Assembly (NCBI RefSeq): GCF_039534915.1 | Contig: NZ_BAAAWE010000001.1 | Location: 620,001 to 684,000 of the forward strand | DNA from: Streptomyces roseofulvus | GTDB taxonomy: Bacteria; Actinomycetota; Actinomycetes; Streptomycetales; Streptomycetaceae | Length of the DNA stretch: 64,000 bases | Direction: 5' to 3' | Shown here: positions 17,050 through 28,960 of the stretch, piece by piece | Position numbering within the stretch: the stretch's first letter is position 1 | Layout: every line of letters starts with the position of its first letter | Notes under the pieces: generated by a model | Told to the model about the DNA's origin: nothing | The model's database searches: none | Seen by the model: only the letters and a program-made list of their open reading frames with translations | Program-made: the position numbers and the translations under genes

Positions 17050-18981
17050 ATGGACCCCTGGTGGCTGCCGGTTCTGCTGTGGGTCGTCCTCGCCTCCGGT
17101 GCGGGACTGCTCCTCGCCGCGCCGCTGGTGTCCCGGTGGACCAGCCGGCTGCTGCTCCTGGCCGCGCTCGTCACGTGGTGCGTGCTCGCCGTGAAGGTGT
17201 CCCTGGCGGCCGCGTCCACGACCGGCGGGCGGACCATCGACGTCTCCGTCGCCGACGGGCTCGGCGTCACCGCGGGCTGCCTGATGGAGCGCGGGGTGCT
17301 CTGCCTGGGCCCGCAGCAGGACCTGGCGTACCCCTTCTCCCCCGGCGTCGTCACCTGGATCGTCCTCGGCGCCCTGCTCGTCGGGTTCGTGCGGCTCCTG
17401 GAGATCCGCAACGCCCGCGGCGACTCGATCGCCATCGAGGTCGACGACCTGCTCTACGCCGATCCGCAGGGCGACACCGACGGTGCGGGCGCGGCGGGCC
17501 GCCACGCGGCCACGTGCACCGCGAAGATGCGCACCGTCCTCGCCACCCAGGTGCAGACACCGCCGCCGCTGCCCGGAGGCGAGCCGGTCCTCAGTCTCCC
17601 CACCGTGCTCTACGAGGCCAAGCCCAAGGAGGGCGACCTCGTCACCAAACTGCTCGCCCTGGCCTGGCAGTCGGCGTTCCCGGAGCGCGGCTGGCGGCTG
17701 ACCGGCCACGTCCAGCGGTCCGACACCGGCTACGGCGTGACGGTGAACATGACCGAGAGGTCGACGCGCCGCAGCGTCCTCCAGGACACCTACTGGGAGA
17801 GGACCGAGGAGGAGGCCGTCTACAAGGCGGCGTACACGGTGGCCCAGCTCGCCGTGGCGAGCACCGTGGGGATTCCGCGCTGGACCAAGTGGCGCGCCAA
17901 GAACGGCCGCGGGCTGCGGCACTACCGGGACGGCGTCGACCTCCTGCGCAACGGCGGCGAGAAGGAAGGCGCCGAGCGGGAGTTCAGCGCCGCGGTCGGC
18001 CTGGACCCGTCCAACGGCCTGGCCCGCTCCGAACTGGGCCTGCTGAAGGAGGGCACGCCGGACGGGTACCTCCAGGCCCTGGAGATCTATCTGGGGCTCA
18101 TCACGGCGTACCCGGCGATGGCGCAGCCCCGCTACCGGGCCGGGATCGTCCTGGACCTGGTGGACGAGTGGCTGGACGCCTGGCTGGCCGACCCGGCCTG
18201 GCGGAGGCGGCTGGACAGGGCGCTCACCGACGCGCGTCTCCCGGCCGCGGCCGGACCGGACGGGGAGGTGAGCCGGGCCGCGGCGCGGAAGCACTTCCTC
18301 GACGCCTCGCTCCACGTGCTCACCGCCCTGCGCGCGGATCTGGAGGCCGTCCCGCTGCTCCGGGGCTGGTGGGCGACCGAGACCCGGGGGCTCTACCGGG
18401 AGCTGGTCCGGCCGGCCGGGAGCCTGCGCGCCCAGACCCGCGCCGCCGTCGACGCCGCGATCCTCGCCCGGGGCCTGCACGAGCGGTTCGGCCCGGAGGC
18501 GACCGTGCCGTCCCTCGCGCACCTCCGGGCGGACGGCACCGACTTCGCGGCGTGCGAGGAGCGGCTGCGGACGGCGTGCGGGTACGACAGGAGCCGCCGG
18601 TACCGGGCCGCCTCCGCCCGCTCGACGAGCGACGGCGAGGCGCAGGGCCGGATCCAGATCGCGGGGCTCGTCCAGTACAACGCCGCCTGCTTCTACGCCC
18701 GGCTGATCGGCCCGCCTCCCGCGGGCGGCGACGGCGGCTGGGCCGGGCGCACGGCGGAGGCCGCGACCCTGGCGCTCGACCATCTCACGGCTTCGATGCG
18801 GAACTCCGAGCTGCCGGACGACTGGTTCGACTCCCTCGAAGGCGACCCGGACCTCCGGCACCTGAGGAGTCATCCGGAGTTCCGGGAGTGGACGCTGACG
18901 CGGCAGACGGGGGCCGACACACGAGGAGGAGACGGTCATGACCGTCGAGAAGCTGGCGCCGCCGCTGGCAGCGGCGTATGA
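17050..18981 (+). CDS. membrane protein with TPR-like cytoplasmic domain, unknown function
   Basis: This 643-residue protein has three N-terminal hydrophobic helices at about residues 5-27, 33-55 and 97-117, then a large soluble region. Around residues 300-345 a TPR-like helical repeat is visible (HYRDGVDLLRNGGEKEGAER, then FSAAVGLDPSNGLARSELGL), and the rest is mostly helical. I do not recognise the family. ATG 17050 is 11 bases after a TAGGGT -10 box, so the mRNA would have almost no leader. The 3' end overlaps the subtilase start by 44 bases in another frame, so the last 14 residues may be under dual constraint. The close link suggests that it anchors or regulates the subtilase. Confidence 0.7.
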   Translation: MDPWWLPVLLWVVLASGAGLLLAAPLVSRWTSRLLLLAALVTWCVLAVKVSLAAASTTGGRTIDVSVADGLGVTAGCLMERGVLCLGPQQDLAYPFSPGVVTWIVLGALLVGFVRLLEIRNARGDSIAIEVDDLLYADPQGDTDGAGAAGRHAATCTAKMRTVLATQVQTPPPLPGGEPVLSLPTVLYEAKPKEGDLVTKLLALAWQSAFPERGWRLTGHVQRSDTGYGVTVNMTERSTRRSVLQDTYWERTEEEAVYKAAYTVAQLAVASTVGIPRWTKWRAKNGRGLRHYRDGVDLLRNGGEKEGAEREFSAAVGLDPSNGLARSELGLLKEGTPDGYLQALEIYLGLITAYPAMAQPRYRAGIVLDLVDEWLDAWLADPAWRRRLDRALTDARLPAAAGPDGEVSRAAARKHFLDASLHVLTALRADLEAVPLLRGWWATETRGLYRELVRPAGSLRAQTRAAVDAAILARGLHERFGPEATVPSLAHLRADGTDFAACEERLRTACGYDRSRRYRAASARSTSDGEAQGRIQIAGLVQYNAACFYARLIGPPPAGGDGGWAGRTAEAATLALDHLTASMRNSELPDDWFDSLEGDPDLRHLRSHPEFREWTLTRQTGADTRGGDGHDRREAGAAAGSGV

Positions 18982-20695
18982 GCGCTACGTCCAGGAAGGC
19001 CGCCGCCGCGCTCCTCTGAGGAGGCCCGCGGGCATGATGGGGCTCGTCTCCGTCGAGCAGCGCGCCAAGCCGGTGCGGGTCGTCGTCTCGGTCGAGTGCG
19101 ACCCGGACGCCCCGCCCGTCGGCGTGGGCGACACCGAGATCAACGACGGCGGACGGTCGATCCGTACCGGCATCGTCCCCCTCGACGCCCTGGAGGAGCT
19201 GGCCGCGCAGCCGGGGGTGCGCCGCATCGCACCGGCCGCGCAGCTGCGGCCGTGCCTGGACGTGGCCCTGCCGAAGGCCGGCGTGCCCGAGTTCCGCACC
19301 CGCCTCGGCCGGAGCGGCGCCGGCGTGCTCGTCGGCGTCGTCGACACGGGTGTCTTCTTCGGCCACCCCGCCTTCGGGGGACGGGTCGAGCGCATCTGGG
19401 ACCAGACCCTGGTGGGCGGCAGCGGGGTCCCCGAGGGCCGGTACGGGGCGGAGTTCACCGGCCTCGCGGCGGGCGCGGACGTGCTGTCGCGCGACGAGGA
19501 CGGACACGGCACCCACGTCGCGGGGATCGCGGCCGGCAGCGACGGCGTCGCCCCCGGAGCCCGGATCGTCGCGGTCAAGACGGACTTCCAGGACGCCCAC
19601 ATCATCGACGGCGTGCAGTACGTCTTCCGGCTGGCGGAGCAGCTCGGCATGCCGGCCGTCGTCAACCTCAGCCTGGGCGGCCACTCCGACCCGCACGACG
19701 GCACGGACGTCATGTCCCTCGCCATCGAGGAGGAGAGCGGCCCCGGCAGGATCGTGTGCTGCGCCGCCGGCAACGAGGGCGAGGACGACATCCACGCGCG
19801 GCTCACCCTGACCGAGGGCGCCACCCGGTCCGTGCCCTGCCACCCGGGGCGGGTCGACGGCCTCCCCGACCTGTTCTGGCTCAACGGCTGGTACGCGGGC
19901 GGCGACCGGCTGGACGTCGCCGTCACGTCCCCGTCCGGCGACTCGACCGGCTTCCAGGCGGTCCTGACGGCCGGTTCGCCGGTCCGCGCCTACGACCTGG
20001 CGGACGGCGTCGTGCAGATCGTCACGCCCGGCCCCGACCCGGCCAACGGCGACCACAACTTCTTCGTGGCCGTCGAACCCACCGCGTCCGCCCCGGTCGG
20101 CGCGTCGCGGCGGTGGCGGCTCGTCCTGCGCGGAGCGGACGTCAGCGGGCAGGGCTGCCGGGCGGACGTCTGGATCCTGGGCAGGGCGGAGGCCGATCCG
20201 CAGCCGCAGTTCAGCGGTCCGGCCGTGCAGGACGCGCTCAAGATCGGCTCGCCGGGCGCGGCGACGTCCGCGATCACCGTGGCCGCGTCCACGACCCGCA
20301 CCCGGTGGCGGGACATCGACGGCGCCGAGCGCACGGCCACCTGGCTGGTCGACGACGACATCGCGGGCTTCAGCAGCGAAGGGCCGCGCCGGGACGGCGT
20401 GCCGAAACCGGACGTCACCGCCCCGGGCGCGATGATCGTCTCCGCGCTCTCCCGCGACGCCGTCGGCGTGCGCCGGGCCTTCATGCTCGGCGGCGGCCTG
20501 CTGGCGCTCCAGGGCACCAGCATGGCCTGCCCGTTCGTCGCGGGCCTCGTCGCGCTGCTCCTGGAGGGAGACCCCAGCGCCGACCCCGACAAGATCCGCT
20601 CCTTCCTGACGGCAGCGGCCGCGATCCCCGGCGGGGCGCCCGGATCCTTCGACCCCAAGTGGGGGCACGGGTTCGTCGACGCGTCGCTCCTGTGA
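18938..20695 (+). CDS. S8-family subtilisin-like serine protease without export signal
   Basis: This 585-residue subtilase has a complete triad: Asp136 (GVVDTGVF), His190 (DGHGTHVAG) and Ser528 (GTSMACPF). The first 105 residues resemble a pro-domain (VRVVVSVE, then ALEELAAQPGVRRIAPAA). A large insert of about 200 residues lies between His and Ser and contains a beta-rich segment. No signal peptide or transmembrane helix is seen, so it should work in the cytoplasm or beside the preceding membrane protein. GAGGAGACGG precedes ATG 18938, which lies inside the upstream gene. A small gene starting 22 bases after the stop encodes a protein similar to the subtilase N-terminal domain. Substrates are unknown. 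Confidence 0.88.
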   Translation: MTVEKLAPPLAAAYERYVQEGRRRAPLRRPAGMMGLVSVEQRAKPVRVVVSVECDPDAPPVGVGDTEINDGGRSIRTGIVPLDALEELAAQPGVRRIAPAAQLRPCLDVALPKAGVPEFRTRLGRSGAGVLVGVVDTGVFFGHPAFGGRVERIWDQTLVGGSGVPEGRYGAEFTGLAAGADVLSRDEDGHGTHVAGIAAGSDGVAPGARIVAVKTDFQDAHIIDGVQYVFRLAEQLGMPAVVNLSLGGHSDPHDGTDVMSLAIEEESGPGRIVCCAAGNEGEDDIHARLTLTEGATRSVPCHPGRVDGLPDLFWLNGWYAGGDRLDVAVTSPSGDSTGFQAVLTAGSPVRAYDLADGVVQIVTPGPDPANGDHNFFVAVEPTASAPVGASRRWRLVLRGADVSGQGCRADVWILGRAEADPQPQFSGPAVQDALKIGSPGAATSAITVAASTTRTRWRDIDGAERTATWLVDDDIAGFSSEGPRRDGVPKPDVTAPGAMIVSALSRDAVGVRRAFMLGGGLLALQGTSMACPFVAGLVALLLEGDPSADPDKIRSFLTAAAAIPGGAPGSFDPKWGHGFVDASLL

Positions 20696-20717
20696 CCCGC
20701 CGGGACAGAATCGGGCC

Positions 20718-20987
20718 ATGGACTACGCGAAGCTCGACGCCTCCCTCTCCGCCGCCGTGGCGGCCGGCGACGACGGTCCCGAGGTCAGGAACCTCCTGGT
20801 GACCGTGGTGCTGACGGCGGCACCCACGGAACCGCAGTGCGAGGTGCTGCGCGGCGCGGGCGTGGACGTCGGGGCCGCGGACCGGTCCGTCGTCAGCGGC
20901 ACGCTCTCGCGCCGCGGGGTCGAGGAGCTCTCCCACGCACCGTGGGTCCGCTCCCTGACCCTGTCGTCGAGTCGCCGGGCGCTGTGA
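20718..20987 (+). CDS. small protein resembling the subtilase N-terminal (propeptide-like) domain
   Basis: This 89-residue protein follows the subtilase by 22 bases. Residues 22-80 parallel residues 45-104 of the subtilase: both begin with a VRxxxV[ST]V-type strand, then RS[IV]xxG, VEEL or LEEL, and PxVRx[IL]. This looks like a detached propeptide or inhibitor-like domain, of the kind that folds onto or inhibits a subtilase. No signal peptide is seen. The ribosome site is weak (GGGACAG), so coupling to the upstream gene is likely. The relationship was judged by eye; inhibitor or chaperone activity is inference. Confidence 0.6.
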   Translation: MDYAKLDASLSAAVAAGDDGPEVRNLLVTVVLTAAPTEPQCEVLRGAGVDVGAADRSVVSGTLSRRGVEELSHAPWVRSLTLSSSRRAL

Positions 20988-21034
20988 GCGACCGGTGGGA
21001 CGCCGGCCGGCGGGAGGACGGGGCCGCGCGGGAG

Positions 21035-21049
21035 GGGACCGTTCGGCCC
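21035..21049 (+). promoter_or_regulatory. DosR-like box GGGACCGTTCGGCCC
   Basis: This is the reference copy of a 15-bp imperfect palindrome repeated in the intergenic regions of this island. It lies 57 bases before the first CBS-BON gene. A GGG and a CCC flank an inner CCGnnCGG, broadly like the GGG/CCC arms of DosR sites. The adjacent DosR-type response regulator is the natural candidate to bind it. Confidence 0.6.
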
Positions 21050-21105
21050 TCCCCCGCGCGCCGGGGAGCGCCGAGAATGGCGGGGGACGTCACCGAGGAG
21101 GCGCC

Positions 21106-21774
21106 ATGCAGGCCCCAGTCCCCGCGCGTTACGCCGTCAGCGATGTCATGAGCCACACCGCCGTGGCCGTCGGCCGTGACGCGTCCTACAAGGAGATCGT
21201 CGCCCTGATGGACCAGTGGTCCGTGAGCGCCCTTCCCGTGCTGGAGGGGGAGGGGCGGGTCGTCGGGGTCGTCTCGGAGGCCGATCTGCTGCCGAAGGAG
21301 GCGTACCGCGGCGAGGATCCCGATCCCGGGCGGTTCGACGACGCGGCGAAGGCCGGGGCGGTGCGGGCCGGGGACCTCATGTCGGCTCCGGCGGTGACGG
21401 TGCACGCGGACGCGTCCCTCGCGGAGGCGGCGCGGATCATGGCCCGGCGCAGGGTGAAGCGGCTTCCGGTGGTGAACGACCTGGGGCTGCTGGAAGGGGT
21501 CGTCAGCCGGAGCGACCTGCTCAAGGTGTTCCTGCGCGAGGACGACGAGATCGAGCGGGAGGTCCGCCGTTCGGTGCTCGGAGGCGGGGCCCTCGCGGGA
21601 CTGGACGTGGCCGTCGCGGACGGGGTGGCGACCCTTCGGGGCACGCTCCCCGACCGTTCGCTGGTGCCGCTGCTGGCGCGGGCCGCGCGGGCCGTCGAGG
21701 GGGTCGTGGACGTCCGGATGGAGCTCGACGGAGCCGCGGACGCCCCTGCGACGTCCCACGGAACCACCTCATGA
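21106..21774 (+). CDS. CBS-pair and BON domain protein (copy 1)
   Basis: This 222-residue cytoplasmic protein has two CBS motifs (residues 10-65, VSDVMSHTAVAVGRD...ALPVLEGEGRVVGVVSEADL; and about 88-145, DLMSAPAVTV...RLPVVNDLGLLEG) and a C-terminal BON domain (about 155-215). CBS pairs bind adenosyl compounds and act as energy sensors; BON domains bind membranes or other partners. Such proteins occur in hypoxia regulons of actinobacteria. GAGGAG precedes ATG 21106, and a DosR-like box lies upstream. The response regulator follows after 48 bases and may be co-transcribed. Four paralogues lie in the island; copies 1 and 3 are the most alike. The ligand is unknown. Confidence 0.88.
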   Translation: MQAPVPARYAVSDVMSHTAVAVGRDASYKEIVALMDQWSVSALPVLEGEGRVVGVVSEADLLPKEAYRGEDPDPGRFDDAAKAGAVRAGDLMSAPAVTVHADASLAEAARIMARRRVKRLPVVNDLGLLEGVVSRSDLLKVFLREDDEIEREVRRSVLGGGALAGLDVAVADGVATLRGTLPDRSLVPLLARAARAVEGVVDVRMELDGAADAPATSHGTTS

Positions 21775-21822
21775 CGGACAATCCTTGTGGGGGTACGCCG
21801 CCCATCGAGCACAGGGGTCGCC

Positions 21823-24690
<2,868 letters not shown>

Positions 24691-24731
24691 GGGGCGACGA
24701 GGACCCGGAGGGCCTGAGGGGGCCGAAAGCC

Positions 24732-24805
24732 GGGCCGAAGGTCCCGGAGGAGGGTGCGGGCCCGCCGGCGGGCCCGGTCGGGCCCTCGGGTGGACCGTTC
24801 GGCCC
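24732..24805. promoter_or_regulatory. two DosR-like boxes upstream of CBS-BON copy 2
   Basis: TGGACCGTTCGGCCC at 24791-24805 matches the reference box at 14 of 15 positions. GGGCCGAAGGTCCC at 24732-24745 is the reverse orientation with one base deleted from the centre. They lie 80-150 bases before the CBS-BON start, where an activator would bind. Confidence 0.5.
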
Positions 24806-24884
24806 CTCGCGGACGGCCTTCCGCCCGGCGCACGGTGGTGACGAAGGACCGGCCCCCGTCGACGGTGCGAGGAGGAGGACCGCG

Positions 24885-25511
24885 ATGAAGCAGTTGAAGG
24901 TCGGTGGTCTGATGACCGACGACGTGGTCACCGCGCTCGTCGGCACGACGTTCCGCGAGGTGGCCAAGCTGATCGCCGAGCACGACGTGAGCGGACTCCC
25001 GGTCGTGGACGACGACGACCACGTCGTCGGAGTCGTCTCCGAGAGCGACCTGCTGGCCCGCCGGGCGCCGACCGTCCGGGGCGTGATGAGCGCGCCGGCG
25101 GTGACGGTGCACGCCGAGGAGGCCGCGGCGGACGCCGCCCGTCTGATGGTGCGGCGGGGTGTGGAGCGCCTTCCCGTGGTCGACGAGGAGGAGCGGCTGG
25201 TGGGCATCGTGACCCGCCGCGACCTGCTGCGGGTCTTCCTGCGCCCGGATCCCGAGATCAGGCGCCGGATCCGCGAGGAGATCCTCGCCGACGCCATGGC
25301 GCTGTCCGAGGACGCCGTCGACGTGCACGTGCTGGACGGCGTGGTCACCCTCGCGGGCCGGCTCCGGACCCGCGGTCAGGTCGTGACGCTCCTGCGGCTC
25401 ACCGAACGGATGGACGGGGTCGTCACCGTCGTGGACCGGCTGTCCGCCCGCGACGAAGGCCACGGCCTCGCGCCGTCGTCCGCCCGGGCGGCGTACGACC
25501 TCTCCGATTGA
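24885..25511 (+). CDS. CBS-pair and BON domain protein (copy 2)
   Basis: This 208-residue protein has CBS motifs at about residues 6-60 (GLMTDDVVTALVGTTFREV) and 67-125 (GVMSAPAVTVHAEEAAADA), and a BON domain at about 140-195 (DVHVLDGVVTLAGRL). It is the shortest of the four paralogues because the linker between CBS units is reduced. GAGGAGG precedes ATG 24885. The stop region overlaps a possible TTG start of the nitroreductase gene, and the two are surely co-transcribed. A role as an energy or redox sensor in dormancy is inferred from context. Confidence 0.88.
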   Translation: MKQLKVGGLMTDDVVTALVGTTFREVAKLIAEHDVSGLPVVDDDDHVVGVVSESDLLARRAPTVRGVMSAPAVTVHAEEAAADAARLMVRRGVERLPVVDEEERLVGIVTRRDLLRVFLRPDPEIRRRIREEILADAMALSEDAVDVHVLDGVVTLAGRLRTRGQVVTLLRLTERMDGVVTVVDRLSARDEGHGLAPSSARAAYDLSD

Positions 25512-25537
25512 CCGTCTCCGCACAGACAGGACCCGAC

Positions 25538-26527
25538 GTGTTCCCCACCATCCTGCCCCTCCCGCTCGTCACGGCTCTCGTCGAGGACGCCGTCACGGCG
25601 CCGTCGATGCACAACGCCCAGCCCTGGAGGTTCGTCCTCCGCGAGGCGTCCGGCACCGTGGAGCTGCGCGGCGACCCCGCCCGCGCGATGCCCCGGCAGG
25701 ACCCCGACCACCGCGCCCTCCATCTGGGGTGCGGCGCGGCCCTGCTCGGTCTGCGGGTGGCCGCCGTGCACCGGGGCCTGCGCCCCGACGTACGGCTGTT
25801 GCCGTCCCCCGGTGACCCGTGGCACTTCGCCGACGTCCGGTTCGACGCCCCCGAGGGCGCCGACGACGGGCTGGACCTCCTGCATCCCGCCCTGTCCCGC
25901 CGGCACACCAGCCGCTTCCCCTTCACCGAGGAGCGGATCCCCGGCGAGCTGTTCGACGGTCTCCGGGCCGCCGCCCTCCTGGAGGACTGCCGTCTGGTCG
26001 TCCCCGGGGACTGGCACGCCGACACCGTGATGGGCCTCGTGCACGCCTCCGAGCTGTTCGAGGCGGCGGACGAGGCGGTACGGGCGGAGATCGCCGCCTG
26101 GACGCGCACCGGCGAGACCGGACACGACGCCGCCGACGACGGCATCCCCGCCTACGCCTTCGGTCCGCGACAGTACGACGTGACGGCACCGGTCAGGGAG
26201 TTCGGCGGACGGGGCCGACTGGCGGCCCGCCCGTCGGAGCGTTTCGAGAAGAAGCCGCAGATCGCCCTCCTCGGCACCGCGGACGACACCCCGGAGGCAT
26301 GGCTGAAGGCGGGTCAGGCGATGCAGCGGATCCTCCTCCAGGCCACCCTCGACGGACTTGCCGCGTCCCTCATGTCGCAGCCCCTCGAATGGCCCGAACT
26401 CCGCTTCGACGCGCGTGATCCGCTCTCGGCGGTCGGTTACGTCCACATGGTGTTCCGACTGGGCTACGGGCCGACGGGCCGGGCGACGCCCCGGCGGCCG
26501 GTCTCCGACGTGCTCGACCTCGCCTGA
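25538..26527 (+). CDS. Acg-family nitroreductase-like flavoprotein
   Basis: This protein of about 329 residues belongs to the divergent nitroreductase family typified by mycobacterial Acg (Rv2032), a DosR-regulon member. It shows LVEDAVTAPSMHNAQPWRF (FMN-phosphate region) at the start, LHLGCGAALLGLRVAA in the middle and a second nitroreductase-like half with MQRILLQATLDGLAASLMSQ. Acg-type proteins bind FMN but may lack classical reductase activity and have been proposed to sequester flavin. I prefer GTG 25538 because AGGA lies six bases upstream; TTG 25508, overlapping the CBS stop, would add ten residues but has no ribosome site. The gene follows CBS-BON copy 2 and converges on the GH65 gene. 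Confidence 0.82.
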   Translation: MFPTILPLPLVTALVEDAVTAPSMHNAQPWRFVLREASGTVELRGDPARAMPRQDPDHRALHLGCGAALLGLRVAAVHRGLRPDVRLLPSPGDPWHFADVRFDAPEGADDGLDLLHPALSRRHTSRFPFTEERIPGELFDGLRAAALLEDCRLVVPGDWHADTVMGLVHASELFEAADEAVRAEIAAWTRTGETGHDAADDGIPAYAFGPRQYDVTAPVREFGGRGRLAARPSERFEKKPQIALLGTADDTPEAWLKAGQAMQRILLQATLDGLAASLMSQPLEWPELRFDARDPLSAVGYVHMVFRLGYGPTGRATPRRPVSDVLDLA

Positions 26528-26548
26528 GCCCGCGCCGCGCCCCGTCCG

Positions 26549-28960
26549 TCACAGCCGGAACCACCGCTCCTGGCCCGGAAGCACGCCGCATCGCCGCCCT
26601 CCCGGCAGAACGAGGGCGAGCGGCCCGCCCGGGCCGGCGGGGACCCGTACCGCGAGTCGGCCGGGAAGCACCCGCACCCGCACGCCGCGGTGACCGCCGC
26701 AGCACAGGGTGAAGGCGAACCGCGGCAGTTCCCGCAGGTCCACCGGGTCCACCCGCAGACCGTCGGGGCCCGCCTCCAGGCCGGTGATCCCCCGCTCCAC
26801 CAGGTCGACCGTGCCGGCCATGGCCCCGAGGTGGATCCCCTCCCCCGTGGTGCCGCCCTGGATGTCGGCGACGTCGGCGAGCAGGGCCTCCTCGCAGTAC
26901 CGCCAGGCGCCCGGGCCCTGCATCCGGGCCAGCACCCAGCCGTGGACGAGACTGCTGAGGGTCGAACCGTGGCTGGTGCGGCGCAGGTAGTACTCCACCG
27001 TGGCGCGCCAGATCTCGTCGTCCAGCCGGTGGCCGAGCCGCGCGAACAGGGCGGCCAGCTCCTCGGGGCGGAAGAGGTAGCCGAGCATGAGGGTGTCGGC
27101 CTGCTTCGACGCCTGGTAGCGGTTGACGGTGTCGCCCTCGGCCTCCAGAATCCGGTCCAGCCGCCGGATGTCCCCGTAGCGGGCCCGGTACGCCTCCCAG
27201 TCGAGCTCCGCAAGCTCCCCGAAGCCCTCGAACTGGCTCACCACACCGCCGTGGAAGGGGAGGTGCAGGCGGCGCGAGACGTCGTCCCACAAGGCGAGTT
27301 CCTCGTCGTGCAGGTCGAACCGCTCCCGCAGCTCGGCGCACCGCGCCGCGGGCAGTTCCGCCATCAGGTCCAGGCCGCGGGCGAGCACCCAGGCGGCCGT
27401 GACGTTCGTGTAGGCGTTGTCGTCGATCCCCGGGTCCGGCGCCCCCGGGTAGGCGTCGTGGTACTCGTCCGGACCCACCACGCCGCGGAGCCGGTAGCGT
27501 CCCAGCTCGGGGTCGCGCACCGCGGAGCCGGCCCAGTACCGGGCGGTCTCCAGGAGGATCTCGGCCCCTTCGCGGTGCAGGAACCCGTGGTCACCGGTGG
27601 CGCGCACGTACTTCCAGACGTTGTACGCGACGGCCGAGCCGACGTGTCGCTGCAGGTGCGAGTGGTCGGGCAGCCAGCGGCCCGAGCGCGGATTGAGGTG
27701 GAGCCGCTGGGTCTCCTCCTCGCCCGAACCGCCGCTCTGCCAGGGGAACATGGCACCCCGGCGGCCGGCGCGGCGGGCCGCCTCGCGAGCGGCCGGCAGG
27801 CGCCGGTGGCGGTAGAGCAGCAGGGACCTGGCCACTTCGGGGAAGTGGAGGCCGAGGTAGGGCAGGACGAAGAGCTCGTCCCAGAAGACGTGCCCCCGGT
27901 ACGCCTCGCCGTGCAGTCCGCGGGCCGGCACGCCGACGTCCAGGTCGGCCGTGTGCGGGGAGAGCGTCTGCAGCAGGTGGAACACGTGCAGCAGCAGGAC
28001 GCGCCCCGCCTCCCCCGGCACACGCAGCTCCCCCTCGTCCCAGAGGCGTCGCCAGGCGGCCTCGTGGGCGGCCCGCAGCCGCGGGAAGGCGGGCGCGTGG
28101 GCGACGGCGTCGAGGGCCGCCGTGAGCGGCTCGCCCGAGGGACGGTCCAGCGACGTGCGCAGGGCCAGGGTCTTGACCACCCGCGCGGGCCGGCCCCGGG
28201 CGACGGGCAGGCGGTACACCTGCACGGTGCCGGTCGAGGTGGCGGTGGTCCGCGTGCGGCGTGCGGGCCCGGTGTCCGTGCGGACCGCCATGGCGACCAC
28301 GTGTCCCGGCGAGCGGGTACGGCAGGACAGGCCGGCGACCCCGCCGGGCCGGACCTCGGTCCGGTGACCGGTGAGGTGACGGCCCTCCAGGTGGTGGTAC
28401 CGCTCGACGCCGGCGTTCACGACGTCGCCGTCGAGCACGGACTCGACCTCGATCTCACCGCTCCAGCCGTAGGCGTGGAAGGTGGTGAGCTGGGCGGCGG
28501 ACGCGGGGTCCCCCATGTGCACGAACCGGGTGTGCCCGACGCGCAGACCACGCCCCTCGTCGTCCCGGAAGTAGAGGGTCCGGACCAGCACCCCGCTTCT
28601 CAGGTCGAGCCGGACGTCGTGGTGGCGCAGCCGCCCGGAGTCGGGGGTGAGCCACTCACCGGCGGGACGGTCCTCCGGCAGGCAGCGGTACCGCAGCAGC
28701 GTCCAGTTCGGCAGGTTGACCAGGTCCTCGTTGTCGACGGCGCGGCCGTCCACGAGCGAGGTGCGCCGGTCGTAGCAACCGGCGAGGTAGGTACCCGGGT
28801 AGTGGACGGCGTCGGCCCGGCATTCCGGCGCGGACCCGCGGGTGGCGAACCGGCCGTTGCCGAGGGTGCAGAGCGCCTCCACCAGCCGCTCCCGGGCCGG
28901 GTCGTACCCCTCGTACCGCCATGTCCACCTGGAGCTCCGGTTCACGGGACGGCCCCCCAT
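26549..28960 (-). CDS. GH65 disaccharide phosphorylase (trehalose/kojibiose/maltose phosphorylase family)
   Basis: This 803-residue cytoplasmic enzyme belongs to glycoside hydrolase family 65. It has an N-terminal beta-sandwich (about residues 1-270), an alpha/alpha barrel (about 310-690) and a C-terminal beta-sheet domain. The barrel contains HVFWDELFVLPYL, a family hallmark, GPDEYHD with the general-acid Glu near residue 499, and KQADTLMLGYLF. These enzymes split alpha-linked disaccharides with phosphate and release beta-glucose 1-phosphate. The gene overlaps an upstream beta-phosphoglucomutase-like HAD gene by 19 bases, which fits conversion to glucose 6-phosphate. I chose ATG 28960 with GGAG upstream; GTG 28945 overlaps the HAD stop as GTGA and is an alternative. 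The disaccharide cannot be decided from sequence; trehalose is a reasonable candidate in Streptomyces. Confidence 0.88.
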   Translation of the reverse strand: MGGRPVNRSSRWTWRYEGYDPARERLVEALCTLGNGRFATRGSAPECRADAVHYPGTYLAGCYDRRTSLVDGRAVDNEDLVNLPNWTLLRYRCLPEDRPAGEWLTPDSGRLRHHDVRLDLRSGVLVRTLYFRDDEGRGLRVGHTRFVHMGDPASAAQLTTFHAYGWSGEIEVESVLDGDVVNAGVERYHHLEGRHLTGHRTEVRPGGVAGLSCRTRSPGHVVAMAVRTDTGPARRTRTTATSTGTVQVYRLPVARGRPARVVKTLALRTSLDRPSGEPLTAALDAVAHAPAFPRLRAAHEAAWRRLWDEGELRVPGEAGRVLLLHVFHLLQTLSPHTADLDVGVPARGLHGEAYRGHVFWDELFVLPYLGLHFPEVARSLLLYRHRRLPAAREAARRAGRRGAMFPWQSGGSGEEETQRLHLNPRSGRWLPDHSHLQRHVGSAVAYNVWKYVRATGDHGFLHREGAEILLETARYWAGSAVRDPELGRYRLRGVVGPDEYHDAYPGAPDPGIDDNAYTNVTAAWVLARGLDLMAELPAARCAELRERFDLHDEELALWDDVSRRLHLPFHGGVVSQFEGFGELAELDWEAYRARYGDIRRLDRILEAEGDTVNRYQASKQADTLMLGYLFRPEELAALFARLGHRLDDEIWRATVEYYLRRTSHGSTLSSLVHGWVLARMQGPGAWRYCEEALLADVADIQGGTTGEGIHLGAMAGTVDLVERGITGLEAGPDGLRVDPVDLRELPRFAFTLCCGGHRGVRVRVLPGRLAVRVPAGPGGPLALVLPGGRRCGVLPGQERWFRL

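Noticed and set aside
17050..20987. Interpretation of the subtilase set as an anti-phage defence system
   Set aside because: No nuclease, STAND ATPase, reverse transcriptase or other defence module is nearby, so the context does not support it.
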